Source: Pelomonas cellulosilytica
Lineage (GTDB): Bacteria > Pseudomonadota > Gammaproteobacteria > Burkholderiales > Burkholderiaceae_C
Direction of reading: 5' to 3'
Assembly: GCF_021353265.1 (NCBI RefSeq)
Contig: NZ_JAJTWU010000009.1
Coordinates: forward strand, 285,313 to 349,312
DNA: 64,000 bases
A program made the position numbers and the translations under genes. A model generated the notes under the pieces. That model saw nothing but the letters and a program-made list of their open reading frames with translations, did no database searches and was not told where the DNA came from. Positions 52,542 to 59,407 of this stretch are shown one piece after another (within the stretch, counting starts at the first letter, position 1; each line of letters begins with the position of its first letter).

Positions 52542-53072
52542 ATGCCCCGTGTTTTCCGCCGATCGCTGGCGGCGCTGCTCGCGCCCGTCATGCTGGCCTC
52601 GTGCGCGTCAATGACAACCCAGCCAGCGCGGTTCGCCACGGACGGCTGCAGCCTCTTCCCGGACCGCTCGCTCGTCGCCAACGACGACTGGTGCGACTGC
52701 TGCCTGGCCCACGACCTCGCCTACTGGCGCGGCGGCACCGAGGCACAGCGCCTGGATGCGGACCGAGAACTGCGCGCCTGCGTCGTGCGCAAGACCGGTA
52801 ACCACGCACTCGCCGAAACCATGTTTGTCGGTGTGCGTGCTGGCGGCGGCCCGCAGCTGAACACGCCGTTCCGCTGGGGCTACGCCTGGCCCTATGGCCG
52901 CGGCTACGGTGCGCTGACCGAGGCAGAGTCGGTCGAGCCGCAGACGCTGGAGGACGACTACCGCGCCCGCAACCCGCAGCTGCAGTGCCAGGCCGACCCC
53001 ACGCTCACGCGCCCGCGGCGGGCGTCGGACGCGTCCTCGGCGCACGCCGCCTGCCCGCCGGTGAGCGGTTGA
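52542..53072 (+). CDS. Putative lipoprotein with a phospholipase A2-like motif
   Basis: 176 residues. A lipoprotein signal ends at Cys21 (lipobox LASC). Residues 51-65 read CDCCLAHDLAYWRGG, and DADRELRACV follows; the CCxxHDxxY pattern is the catalytic signature of phospholipase A2-fold enzymes, with His57/Asp58 as the candidates. The Ca-binding loop seen in animal enzymes is not evident. The C-terminal third is low complexity. Whether it hydrolyses lipids is unknown. Confidence 0.65.
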   Translation: MPRVFRRSLAALLAPVMLASCASMTTQPARFATDGCSLFPDRSLVANDDWCDCCLAHDLAYWRGGTEAQRLDADRELRACVVRKTGNHALAETMFVGVRAGGGPQLNTPFRWGYAWPYGRGYGALTEAESVEPQTLEDDYRARNPQLQCQADPTLTRPRRASDASSAHAACPPVSG

Positions 53073-53201
53073 GGGCGCCTTACGGCGGCGGCACACGCAC
53101 ACGACGAGCTCAATGCCCAGCAAGGCCGCCGCCTGACATAGGCGGGGGAGTGGGCGACGAGTTTGCGGTAACCCTAGGCTTTGGCGACAGGCCGAGTCGC
53201 C

Positions 53202-53429
53202 TTAGCCGCGCCGCTCGAACAGCGCCTGCAGCAGCCGCTGCGCCTCGCGCAAGCCCTCGTCCGTGAGCACCATGGACTCCGACGGCCGCATCGGATCGCC
53301 GATCAGGCCCAGTCGTGCAGCCAGCCCATGGCGTCCCAGCGAAGGACTTCCAAGCGGGCTGGCCATCGTGCAGTCCATCAGCAGCAAGACCAGCACGGCG
53401 TCGTCAATGCGGTCGGTGTCCAAGTTCAT
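53202..53429 (-). CDS. DUF6429-like small protein, coupled to intI
   Basis: 75 residues. The opening [18 protein letters not shown] and the tail [20 protein letters not shown] match small DUF6429 proteins of unknown function; the middle is divergent and lacks the usual HDWD-type segment. Its ATG overlaps the intI stop by four bases (ATGA), so it is probably translated from the same SOS-regulated mRNA as the integrase. Its link to integron activity is unproven. Confidence 0.65.
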   Translation of the reverse strand: MNLDTDRIDDAVLVLLLMDCTMASPLGSPSLGRHGLAARLGLIGDPMRPSESMVLTDEGLREAQRLLQALFERRG

Positions 53430-54502
53430 GAAGCCTGCCGCTTCGGCATGGCCAGCGCATCAAGCGGCGAGCGCACGGCGCCGCCGCCCAGCTTGAGCAC
53501 ATGGGTGTAGATCATCGTCGTGGTCACGTCAGCATGGCCCAGCAGGTCTTGCACCGTGCGGATGTCGGAGCCCGACTGCAGCAAATGCGTCGCGAAGCAG
53601 TGACGCAAAGTGTGCGGCGTCGCTGGCTTCGCGATGCCGGCGGCCTGCACGGCCCGTTTGAACGCGCGCTGAAAAGTCTGGTCGTACAGGTGGTGTCGCC
53701 GCACCACGCCGCTGCGCGGGTCGGTGGAATGGTGATCTTGTGGGAAGACCCAGAACCAGGGCCAGGAAGCCCCGGCGCGAGGATATTTGCGTTCCACCGC
53801 GTTGGGCATCTCAACGCCGCCCCGGCCCTCTGCCTGGTCTGCCAGCCACAGGTCGTGCGAAAGCGCTAGCTGCTCATGCAGCCCAGCTACCAGAGCTTGC
53901 GGCAGCATCACGATGCGGTCCTTGCCGCCTTTGCCCTCTCGCACCACGATGGCACTGTGGGCGAAATCGACATCCTTCACCCGCAGCTGCAGCCCCTCGG
54001 TGAGCCGCAATCCCGTGCCGTAGAGAAGCTGCGCAAACAGGCGATGCACGCCATCGAGGTGGCGAAGCGCCGCCGAAACCTCGTCGCGACTGAGCACTAC
54101 TGGCAAGCGTTTCTTCACCCTGGGGCGGCCAATCTCCTGCATCCATGGCAGGTGGATGCCCAGCACCTTGGTGTAAAGAAACAGCAATGCCGACAACGCC
54201 TGCTTGTGCGAGGCCGGTGCGAGCTGCCGTTCGTTGGCCAGCCAGGTCAGAAATGCCTCGACCTCCGGCCCACCCAGGTCCTTGGGATGCTGCCTGCCAT
54301 GGAATCGGATGAAGGCCTTGGACCAATGCACGTAGGCGTCCTCGGTGCTGCGGCTGTAGTGCAGAGTCCTGATGCGCTCACGCAGTTGATCGAGCAGCCG
54401 GGGCGCCTGAAGCGGCGGTAGAGTCGGAAGCGCCTTCGGCGGCGCTTGCCGCCGCTCGTCCGAGCCGCCAGCCCGTGGATCGGAATTCAGCGGGATCGAC
54501 AT
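53426..54502 (-). CDS. intI: Integron integrase (tyrosine recombinase)
   Basis: 358 residues from ATG 54502, with GGAG six bases upstream; longer starts (54514, 54619) are possible but less supported. The tyrosine-recombinase residues are all present: Arg166 ([10 protein letters not shown]), Lys194 (GKGGKDR), His297-xx-Arg300 ([14 protein letters not shown]), His323 (LLGHADV) and Tyr332 (MIYTHV), with the same Arg-to-Tyr spacing (166) as IntI1. The integron-specific insert is intact at about 231-255 ([20 protein letters not shown]), the patch that recognises folded attC. It recombines single-stranded attC with attI. Intact, so probably active. Confidence 0.97.
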   Translation of the reverse strand: MSIPLNSDPRAGGSDERRQAPPKALPTLPPLQAPRLLDQLRERIRTLHYSRSTEDAYVHWSKAFIRFHGRQHPKDLGGPEVEAFLTWLANERQLAPASHKQALSALLFLYTKVLGIHLPWMQEIGRPRVKKRLPVVLSRDEVSAALRHLDGVHRLFAQLLYGTGLRLTEGLQLRVKDVDFAHSAIVVREGKGGKDRIVMLPQALVAGLHEQLALSHDLWLADQAEGRGGVEMPNAVERKYPRAGASWPWFWVFPQDHHSTDPRSGVVRRHHLYDQTFQRAFKRAVQAAGIAKPATPHTLRHCFATHLLQSGSDIRTVQDLLGHADVTTTMIYTHVLKLGGGAVRSPLDALAMPKRQAS

Positions 54503-54576
54503 GCACAGCTCCATTTGCGGGTTAACCCTTGGCTTATCCGTCTCGCTCGATTGCCGCTTTTGCGAGATAGATAAGG

Positions 54577-54592
54577 CTGTATGTAAGAACAG
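54577..54592. promoter_or_regulatory. LexA (SOS) box upstream of intI
   Basis: CTGT-ATGTAAGA-ACAG, an exact match to the CTGT-N8-ACAG LexA operator, 75 bases upstream of the intI start. SOS control of integron integrases through LexA is well established for several classes, so the position fits. Confidence 0.75.
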
Positions 54593-54638
54593 CATATGCA
54601 GCAAGGAGCCAGGTTTCAAACGCCGTTGCCGGCGGCTC

Positions 54639-54709
54639 GTTGGACGGAGTTATGGAGACCGTCGGCCGACAAAAGCGGCAAAACTGTCTCCCCATATCAA
54701 TAGTTATGC
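54639..54709 (+). other. attI region (primary cassette insertion site)
   Basis: A GTTGGAC core-like motif at 54639-54645 and GTTATGG at 54649-54655 precede the recombined core GTTATGC at 54703-54709. The crossover is placed between G54703 and T54704, because the sequence from 54704 matches the starts of cassettes 2, 3 and 8. The outer limit is uncertain. Confidence 0.6.
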
Positions 54710-55032
54710 AGCACGCTAGCCTGAACTCCATCGAGCGCCTTGTGCCTTGCTTGCGCGGCGGACGCGCTGCTTCGGCGGCCAGGTGCTCCGCGCGTTCGGG
54801 AGAGCGCGTGTCGGTGTCGCGCCTGGCCAGCGCCCAGGTCACGGATTCCGCCTGCATTGCGCTTGCGGCTAGTCCACCAGGCGTGCTCGCCTCAGCCCTC
54901 GGCGGCCATCAGCTTCGGCGGCATCGCGCCGCCGCCATCGTCGTGGCTTCGAGTACCGAGGCTCGGCATAACCGGTCGCTCCAGCGGACGGCTTCGCCGC
55001 CCGCTGAGCTTGCACGTTATGCAGCAGGCTAG
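54706..55032 (+). CDS. Possible ORF of cassette 1 (313-bp cassette family)
   Basis: 108 codons starting at the ATG that lies within the GTTATGC core and ending just inside cassette 2. It begins MQHASLNSIERLVPCLRGG. Cassettes 2, 3 and 8 have the same length (313 bp) and a homologous uninterrupted frame. Arg-, Ala- and Ser-rich, with no recognised domain and no ribosome site. An open frame in four copies with no indels supports coding or a size-constrained element, but in GC-rich DNA chance frames are common and the antisense strand is also largely open. Confidence 0.35.
   Translation: MQHASLNSIERLVPCLRGGRAASAARCSARSGERVSVSRLASAQVTDSACIALAASPPGVLASALGGHQLRRHRAAAIVVASSTEARHNRSLQRTASPPAELARYAAG
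54966..55022 (+). repeat. attC1 (57 bp)
   Basis: R'' GCATAAC at 54966-54972 and R' GTTATGC at 55016-55022 are exact complements. The centre folds as CAGCGG/CCGCTG and CGGC/GCCG arms around a TTC loop with one A/C mismatch. Confidence 0.92.
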
Positions 55033-55345
55033 GTTGAACTCCATCACGGGCGTTATGCCTTGCTTCCGCGGCGGCCTCGTCGCGTCGGCGGGCGAGGGTT
55101 CCGCGCGGTCGGGTGAGCGCGTGGCGTTGTGCCGCCTAGGCGGCGCCCGGACCTGGACTCCGCGCTGCATTGCGCTTCCGGCTAGTCCACCAAGCCTGCT
55201 CGCCTCATCCTGCGACGGGTTTCAACTTCGGCGCCATCGTCGTGTCGCGGCCACCGGCGCTTCGACAACCGGCGCTCGGCATAACTGGTCGCTGCAGCGG
55301 ACGGCTTCGCCGCCCGCTGACCTTTCACGTTATGCAGCAGGCTAG
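55019..55345 (+). CDS. Possible ORF of cassette 2 (313-bp cassette family)
   Basis: 108 codons, ATG within the attC1 core, stop TAG just past the next core. It begins MQQARLNSITGVMPCFRGG. It shares the segment SPPSLLASSCDGFQLRRHRR with cassette 3, to which it is closest. No recognised domain. Coding status is as uncertain as for cassette 1. Confidence 0.35.
   Translation: MQQARLNSITGVMPCFRGGLVASAGEGSARSGERVALCRLGGARTWTPRCIALPASPPSLLASSCDGFQLRRHRRVAATGASTTGARHNWSLQRTASPPADLSRYAAG
55279..55335 (+). repeat. attC2 (57 bp)
   Basis: R'' GCATAAC at 55279-55285; R' GTTATGC at 55329-55335, exact complements; same central CAGCGGACGGC...CCGCTG hairpin as attC1. Confidence 0.92.
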
Positions 55346-55646
55346 GTTGAACTCCATCAAGGGCTTTGTGCCTTGCTTGCGCGGCGGGCTCGTCGCGCCG
55401 GCGGCCAAGGGTTCCGCGAGTTCGGGCGAGCGCGAGTCGGAGGGTCGCTGCGGCGGCGCCCGGACCTGGATTCCGCGGTGCATTGCGCTTCCGGCTAGTC
55501 CACCAAGCCTGCTCGCCTCATCCTGCGACGGGTTTCAACTTCGGCGCCATCGTCGTGTCGCGGCCACCGGCGCTTCGACAACCGGCGCTCGGCATAACTG
55601 GTCGCTGCAGCGGACGGCTTCGCCGCCCGCTGACCTTTCACGTTGA
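55332..55646 (+). CDS. Possible ORF of cassette 3 (313-bp cassette family)
   Basis: 104 codons from the ATG in the attC2 core; it stops at the TGA inside the GTTGAGT core of attC3. It begins MQQARLNSIKGFVPCLRGG. The second half is nearly identical to cassette 2, the first half diverges more (ASSGERESEGRCGG), which suggests old duplication plus drift or recombination. Confidence 0.35.
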   Translation: MQQARLNSIKGFVPCLRGGLVAPAAKGSASSGERESEGRCGGARTWIPRCIALPASPPSLLASSCDGFQLRRHRRVAATGASTTGARHNWSLQRTASPPADLSR

Positions 55647-55648
55647 GT
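55592..55648 (+). repeat. attC3 (57 bp)
   Basis: R'' GCATAAC at 55592-55598 belongs to cassette 3; R' at 55642-55648 is GTTGAGT because the following cassette supplies its last six bases. Confidence 0.9.
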
Positions 55649-56018
55649 GGCTCTTCTCGTGTCCCCCACGTTCTTCACATCCGTCGCTGGGCGCTTCTAT
55701 GCGCGTCGCCGGTGGCTCTTCGGTGCATCGCTGCTGGCTATCGCAATCTTGTTCGCTGCGCTGTCCACGGCTCCGCCCCAGTTGGCATTCTTGGCAAGCA
55801 TTCTTGCCGGGCCGGCCATTGCTGTACCTTGGACACTGCTGTGTGCCTGCGTTTGGTTTCACCCGCAACGCGGCAACCTGCAACCGCGAAGCAAGCTGAT
55901 TGGGCGGCTGCCACCGCTTGTTCAAACAGGGGTGCGCTGGTACGCAGCGGTGTTTCTCGCGCTGTTCCTGTTCTTCGGTGCACTTGTCTTGCCGGTCCTG
56001 TCGGTGGCTTGGCTATGA
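55647..56018 (+). CDS. Cassette 4: small membrane protein
   Basis: 123 residues from GTG 55647, located within the cassette's first bases. Three or four membrane segments (WLFGASLLAIAILFAALS; LAFLASILAGPAIAVPWTLL; WYAAVFLALFLFFGALVLPV). No family recognised. It has no clear ribosome site; a later GTG is possible. The whole 431-bp cassette recurs as cassette 7 with no difference that I can see. Confidence 0.65.
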   Translation: MALLVSPTFFTSVAGRFYARRRWLFGASLLAIAILFAALSTAPPQLAFLASILAGPAIAVPWTLLCACVWFHPQRGNLQPRSKLIGRLPPLVQTGVRWYAAVFLALFLFFGALVLPVLSVAWL

Positions 56019-56022
56019 AGCC

Positions 56023-56079
56023 ACTCAACCATTTGCTGCAGCGGACGGCTTCGCCGCCCGCTGAGCGCCGACGTTAGGC
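56023..56079 (+). repeat. attC4 (57 bp)
   Basis: R'' ACTCAAC at 56023-56029 complements the cassette's own 5' end (GTTGAGT at 55642). R' GTTAGGC at 56073-56079 carries the next cassette's start. Confidence 0.92.
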
Positions 56080-56083
56080 CTGC

Positions 56084-56536
56084 ATGAACCAGATCGAGAC
56101 ACCGAAGAATGTGCAGCATCGGCAGCGAAAGCGCGCTACGTGGCTAGGCATCGTTGCAGGAATAATTGCGAAGTTCGGCACCAGTACCTTGCTGGTTGGT
56201 GTGGCAGTTGTGGGTGGTCGGGTTTGGGCTGCATCGGTCGATGCGCCGCGCAGTTGGACCGAGCACATGGAAGATGTCAATTCAAGCAGCTGGTTCCTGC
56301 TTCAGTCCATTAACGTCCTGAGCGCATCACTCGCAGGTTGGGTCGCCGCTTGGTTTTCGCCTCCTCGCTCCCTTATCGCACCTGGCGTTCTGGTCGCATT
56401 GGCCATCTTGGCCGCCGCATTTGCTCAGTTGCCAGCAACACGTTCTCCCTTGTTGCTTGCCGTCTGGGCTCTCGGTGCGCCAATTGGTCTTGCAGTCGGA
56501 ACCGCGTTGCATCGGCGCCATGAGCGGCAGGCCTAA
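56084..56536 (+). CDS. Cassette 5: small membrane protein
   Basis: 150 residues from ATG 56084. Four membrane segments (IVAGIIAKFGTSTLLVGVAV; FLLQSINVLSASLAGWVAAW; LIAPGVLVALAILAAAFAQL; LLLAVWALGAPIGLAVGTAL) form a compact hydrophobic protein with charged ends. The stop codon TAA is part of the attC R'' core. Family unknown. Base composition is lower in GC than the chromosome, consistent with acquired DNA. Confidence 0.75.
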   Translation: MNQIETPKNVQHRQRKRATWLGIVAGIIAKFGTSTLLVGVAVVGGRVWAASVDAPRSWTEHMEDVNSSSWFLLQSINVLSASLAGWVAAWFSPPRSLIAPGVLVALAILAAAFAQLPATRSPLLLAVWALGAPIGLAVGTALHRRHERQA

Positions 56537-56608
56537 CCCTTCCATCGAGCGGACGGTTTCCAGCGGGCTGTGCCCGCTTCCAACCGCCGCTCATGTCAAA
56601 CGTTAGGC
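56531..56608 (+). repeat. attC5 (78 bp)
   Basis: R'' GCCTAAC at 56531-56537 complements the start of cassette 5 (GTTAGGC at 56073); R' GTTAGGC at 56602-56608. The internal stem (CAGCGGGC/GCCCGCTT) differs from the 57-bp type. Confidence 0.88.
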
Positions 56609-56616
56609 GTCAACCC

Positions 56617-56922
56617 GTGAGCGTCTCTGTAGTGCGGCGGCTAAGTGTCACCCTCCTCATAGTGGGCTTCCTCTGGCTTTCAGTTCTCCAGGCATCGGCC
56701 CTTCTTGGGCGAGGGATTCGTCCAATTCTTGGCGTCGCCTATCAGCGACTCGACGCGTCAGCGCAGACAATTTCGCGTGAATTGGCTGAATCGGTCGTGC
56801 GGGCATCAGTTCAGGCCGCCTACGACGCTCAGCCAATCTTTTTGCTTCCAGGCCTGCTGATGCTTGCCGGTGGTGTTGGCTTGGCAATGGCTCGAAATCA
56901 GCGGAGCACAAATGAGTCGTAG
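56617..56922 (+). CDS. Cassette 6: small membrane protein
   Basis: 101 residues from GTG 56617; an in-frame ATG at 56593 lies inside attC5 and would add attC-encoded residues. Two membrane helices (SVTLLIVGFLWLSVLQASAL and FLLPGLLMLAGGVGLAMARN) flank a polar region with AQTISRELAESVVRASVQAA. Unknown function. Confidence 0.65.
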   Translation: MSVSVVRRLSVTLLIVGFLWLSVLQASALLGRGIRPILGVAYQRLDASAQTISRELAESVVRASVQAAYDAQPIFLLPGLLMLAGGVGLAMARNQRSTNES

Positions 56923-56982
56923 CATGCAGTCCAAGACGCCATTGCTCGTTCACGGGCACCGTGCCTGGCGATCAACTCTGAC

Positions 56983-57093
56983 GCCTAACCGGTCGCTCGA
57001 GTGGACCTCCACCAGCTGGCCGCGCTACGCTCAGCAGTTAATCATCGCTTCGCGCGGCCAGCCGGTTCCGGCCTCTCAGCTCCAACGTTGAGT
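56983..57093 (+). repeat. attC6 (111 bp)
   Basis: R'' GCCTAAC at 56983-56989 complements the start of cassette 6; R' GTTGAGT at 57087-57093. About twice as long as the other sites, with GCTGGCCGCGC and GCGCGGCCAGC as long inverted arms. Confidence 0.88.
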
Positions 57094-57463
57094 GGCTCTT
57101 CTCGTGTCCCCCACGTTCTTCACATCCGTCGCTGGGCGCTTCTATGCGCGTCGCCGGTGGCTCTTCGGTGCATCGCTGCTGGCTATCGCAATCTTGTTCG
57201 CTGCGCTGTCCACGGCTCCGCCCCAGTTGGCATTCTTGGCAAGCATTCTTGCCGGGCCGGCCATTGCTGTACCTTGGACACTGCTGTGTGCCTGCGTTTG
57301 GTTTCACCCGCAACGCGGCAACCTGCAACCGCGAAGCAAGCTGATTGGGCGGCTGCCACCGCTTGTTCAAACAGGGGTGCGCTGGTACGCAGCGGTGTTT
57401 CTCGCGCTGTTCCTGTTCTTCGGTGCACTTGTCTTGCCGGTCCTGTCGGTGGCTTGGCTATGA
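57092..57463 (+). CDS. Cassette 7: small membrane protein, copy of cassette 4
   Basis: 123 residues, identical to the product of cassette 4, and the surrounding cassette (57088-57518) has the same length of 431 bp with no difference seen by eye. Only the last six core bases differ, because they come from the neighbour. This is either a second insertion of the same circle or a copy made within the array. Confidence 0.65.
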   Translation: MALLVSPTFFTSVAGRFYARRRWLFGASLLAIAILFAALSTAPPQLAFLASILAGPAIAVPWTLLCACVWFHPQRGNLQPRSKLIGRLPPLVQTGVRWYAAVFLALFLFFGALVLPVLSVAWL

Positions 57464-57467
57464 AGCC

Positions 57468-57524
57468 ACTCAACCATTTGCTGCAGCGGACGGCTTCGCC
57501 GCCCGCTGAGCGCCGACGTTATGC
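57468..57524 (+). repeat. attC7 (57 bp)
   Basis: R'' ACTCAAC at 57468-57474; R' GTTATGC at 57518-57524. Same as attC4 up to the core. Confidence 0.92.
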
Positions 57525-57835
57525 AGCAGGCTAGGTTGAACTCCATCACGGGCGTTATGCCTTGCTTCCGCGGCGGCGTCGTCGCGTCGGCGGCCGAGGG
57601 TTCCGCGCGGTCGGGTGAGCGCGTGGCGTTGTGCCGCCTAGGCGGCGCCCGGACCTGGACTCCGCGCTGCATTGCGCTTGCGGCTAGTCCACCAGGCCTG
57701 CTCGCCTCAGCCCTCGGCGGGCTTCAGCTTCGGCGGCATCGCGCTGCCACCATCGCCGTGGCTTCGAGTGCCGAGGCTCGGCATAACCGGTCATTCCAGC
57801 GGACGCCTTCGGCGCCCGCTGAACTTCGACGTTGA
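57521..57835 (+). CDS. Possible ORF of cassette 8 (313-bp cassette family)
   Basis: 104 codons from the ATG in the attC7 core to the TGA in the attC8 core. It begins MQQARLNSITGVMPCFRGG, matching cassette 2, while the second half (GLLASALGGLQLRRHRAA) is closer to cassette 1. It is separated from its relatives by four other cassettes. Coding status uncertain. Confidence 0.35.
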   Translation: MQQARLNSITGVMPCFRGGVVASAAEGSARSGERVALCRLGGARTWTPRCIALAASPPGLLASALGGLQLRRHRAATIAVASSAEARHNRSFQRTPSAPAELRR

Positions 57836-57837
57836 GC
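57781..57837 (+). repeat. attC8 (57 bp)
   Basis: R'' GCATAAC at 57781-57787; R' GTTGAGC at 57831-57837. The loop arm reads CGCCTTCGGCG, a compensated variant of CGGCTTCGCCG. Confidence 0.9.
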
Positions 57838-57843
57838 ATCACC

Positions 57844-58185
57844 GTGAACAACCCCACTAGTAGCGTGTCCGACCAAACCGAGAGGCAAGCATTGGCCGCG
57901 GTCGCCTCGCACCCCCTGCGAGCCGAGGCAACGGCATGGTCGTACTGCGAGGTTGACGTTGCCGAGTGGGAGAAAGCACTCGTTGCTCGTCTACGCCTCC
58001 CAGATGACGAGAAGGCAAGCATTCAGTCGGGGCTTGAGGCGGTTGAGACCGTGCTCGTGGTCACCTACTGGACGTCGGAACGGACGCCACAGCCGCTGTC
58101 TGGTGGCGGAAAGCACTATTCGTTCTTTGTCCATCCGCGTTCGTTTGCGGTTCTGCACTCTGGAGTTGGCACATGGCGGTCGTAA
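57844..58185 (+). CDS. Cassette 9: protein of unknown function
   Basis: 113 residues if GTG 57844 is used (117 from the TTG at 57832 inside the core). Soluble; ATAWSYCEVDVAEWEKALVA and VETVLVVTYWTSERTPQPLS are the most structured parts. No domain recognised. No signal peptide. Confidence 0.6.
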   Translation: MNNPTSSVSDQTERQALAAVASHPLRAEATAWSYCEVDVAEWEKALVARLRLPDDEKASIQSGLEAVETVLVVTYWTSERTPQPLSGGGKHYSFFVHPRSFAVLHSGVGTWRS

Positions 58186-58207
58186 CCTTTCACCGGAGCG
58201 AGGTGAT

Positions 58208-58264
58208 GCCCAACCTTTCGCTCCAGCGGACGGCTTCGCCGCCCGCTGAGCTTGCACGTTAAAC
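58208..58264 (+). repeat. attC9 (57 bp)
   Basis: R'' GCCCAAC at 58208-58214 complements the cassette 9 start (GTTGAGC) with one mismatch; R' GTTAAAC at 58258-58264. Same central hairpin as attC1. Confidence 0.88.
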
Positions 58265-58280
58265 ATTGGTGCATCCAAAC

Positions 58281-58658
58281 ATGCGGCCAGTCCTCCTGCC
58301 ATTAGCCTTCGCGGCCGTACTCGTCGGGTGCTCCCCCGCCGAGGAAGGCCAGTCGACGGACTGGTCAACGCTTGGGCTCGAAGGCAAGACACTGGATCTA
58401 ATTGATGACGCGAAGGTGGAGACCTACGCGTTTGCTAAGCAAGGTCTTGTCGCAGCAACGGTCGGGACGAAGGGGGGAGCTCTCGCCGCTCCGCTCTTCT
58501 ACTGGCGCATTGAGGGCCAGTCGCTTGTAATCTCTGAGTTGCCTGGTGAACAGGCGGTAGAGGAACTTATGGCACCCAAAATTCATGGCGACGTTGTCAC
58601 CGCCAAACGCAAGGCTGGCCCTAGCGTTCAGTACCGGCTGGCAACGTCCAATGTTTAA
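58281..58658 (+). CDS. Cassette 10: lipoprotein
   Basis: 125 residues from ATG 58281. A lipoprotein signal with lipobox LVGC (MRPVLLPLAFAAVLVGCSPA) predicts membrane anchoring after export. The mature part (TLDLIDDAKVETYAFAKQGL; VAATVGTKGGALAAPLFYWR) has no known family. The stop TAA is the attC R'' core. Confidence 0.75.
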   Translation: MRPVLLPLAFAAVLVGCSPAEEGQSTDWSTLGLEGKTLDLIDDAKVETYAFAKQGLVAATVGTKGGALAAPLFYWRIEGQSLVISELPGEQAVEELMAPKIHGDVVTAKRKAGPSVQYRLATSNV

Positions 58659-58709
58659 CCTTTTGCTGCAGCGGACGGCTTCGCCGCCCGCTGAGCGCCG
58701 ACGTTAGCG
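58653..58709 (+). repeat. attC10 (57 bp)
   Basis: R'' GTTTAAC at 58653-58659 complements the start of cassette 10 (GTTAAAC); R' GTTAGCG at 58703-58709. The interior is the same as in attC4 and attC7. Confidence 0.92.
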
Positions 58710-58714
58710 GTCAT

Positions 58715-59341
58715 ATGAAAACAGACGCGTACACGCCGGATGCCATTTGCAAGAGCATGGGCATGCCTTCCTTTGAGGAAGACCCAGACTGCTCTTGCGC
58801 CGCTGAGGCTATCCGCCTCCTGTTGAAGCCATCGTTTCACCCGGAGATATGCATCACCTTTGCTGATGGAAAGGTATCGGTGGTCTGTGCTCGTTTCATG
58901 ATTTGGCATCAGTTCGAGCCGTCGCCGATGCTCACTGATCGGGATAGGGGCGCTGTTCCCCCCGCCGTAGCTGCAAGCCTGATCTCTTCAATGACTCCGG
59001 TCGTGCATCCCGGCGCAGTGCCAGGCATCACCATTGACGGCATGCCCACAGATCTACTTCACTTTCGGAGCGGTTCCGTTGCCTTGCGGGTAGGGGGCAA
59101 TGCCGGTCGAAAAGGGAATTTCTCAGGGTTCATTGCACAGGCAATTGCGACTGCCTGGGAGCACATATCCAATCCATACTGTCGGAACTCGCTTGCTCAA
59201 GCAGGGGAGTACGTGAATAGAAGCCTGCCTCGCGATGTCGAGCCGCCGCAAAGAAAGCCGACCATTGAAACCAGGGTGCTCGGATCAAGTGAAGACCGTG
59301 CGGAACTACTTGCAGCGCTCAAGCAGCACCATGACCGCTAA
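58715..59341 (+). CDS. Cassette 11: protein of unknown function
   Basis: 208 residues from ATG 58715, the largest cassette product. Soluble, with VVCARFMIWHQFEPSPMLTD and SGFIAQAIATAWEHISNPYC; no signal or catalytic motif recognised. The stop TAA falls in the attC R'' core. GC content is clearly lower than the chromosome. Confidence 0.75.
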   Translation: MKTDAYTPDAICKSMGMPSFEEDPDCSCAAEAIRLLLKPSFHPEICITFADGKVSVVCARFMIWHQFEPSPMLTDRDRGAVPPAVAASLISSMTPVVHPGAVPGITIDGMPTDLLHFRSGSVALRVGGNAGRKGNFSGFIAQAIATAWEHISNPYCRNSLAQAGEYVNRSLPRDVEPPQRKPTIETRVLGSSEDRAELLAALKQHHDR

Positions 59342-59404
59342 CCAGTCGCTCGAGCCGACTCGCGTCGGCAAGCCGCCGCTCGCGGCTCAGCTTCAACGTT
59401 GAAC
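59336..59404 (+). repeat. attC11 (69 bp)
   Basis: R'' CGCTAAC at 59336-59342 complements the cassette 11 start (GTTAGCG); R' GTTGAAC at 59398-59404. Interior arms GAGCCG.../CGGCTC differ from the 57-bp type. Confidence 0.9.
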
Positions 59405-59407
59405 GTC

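Noticed and set aside
54519..54528. GGGTTAACCC palindrome just upstream of intI as an operator
   Set aside because: Ten bases are too few to support a specific call; the LexA box is the better-supported site.
54892..55170. Minus-strand frames in the 313-bp cassettes
   Set aside because: They are not the same length or position in all four copies, whereas the plus-strand frame is; not listed as genes.
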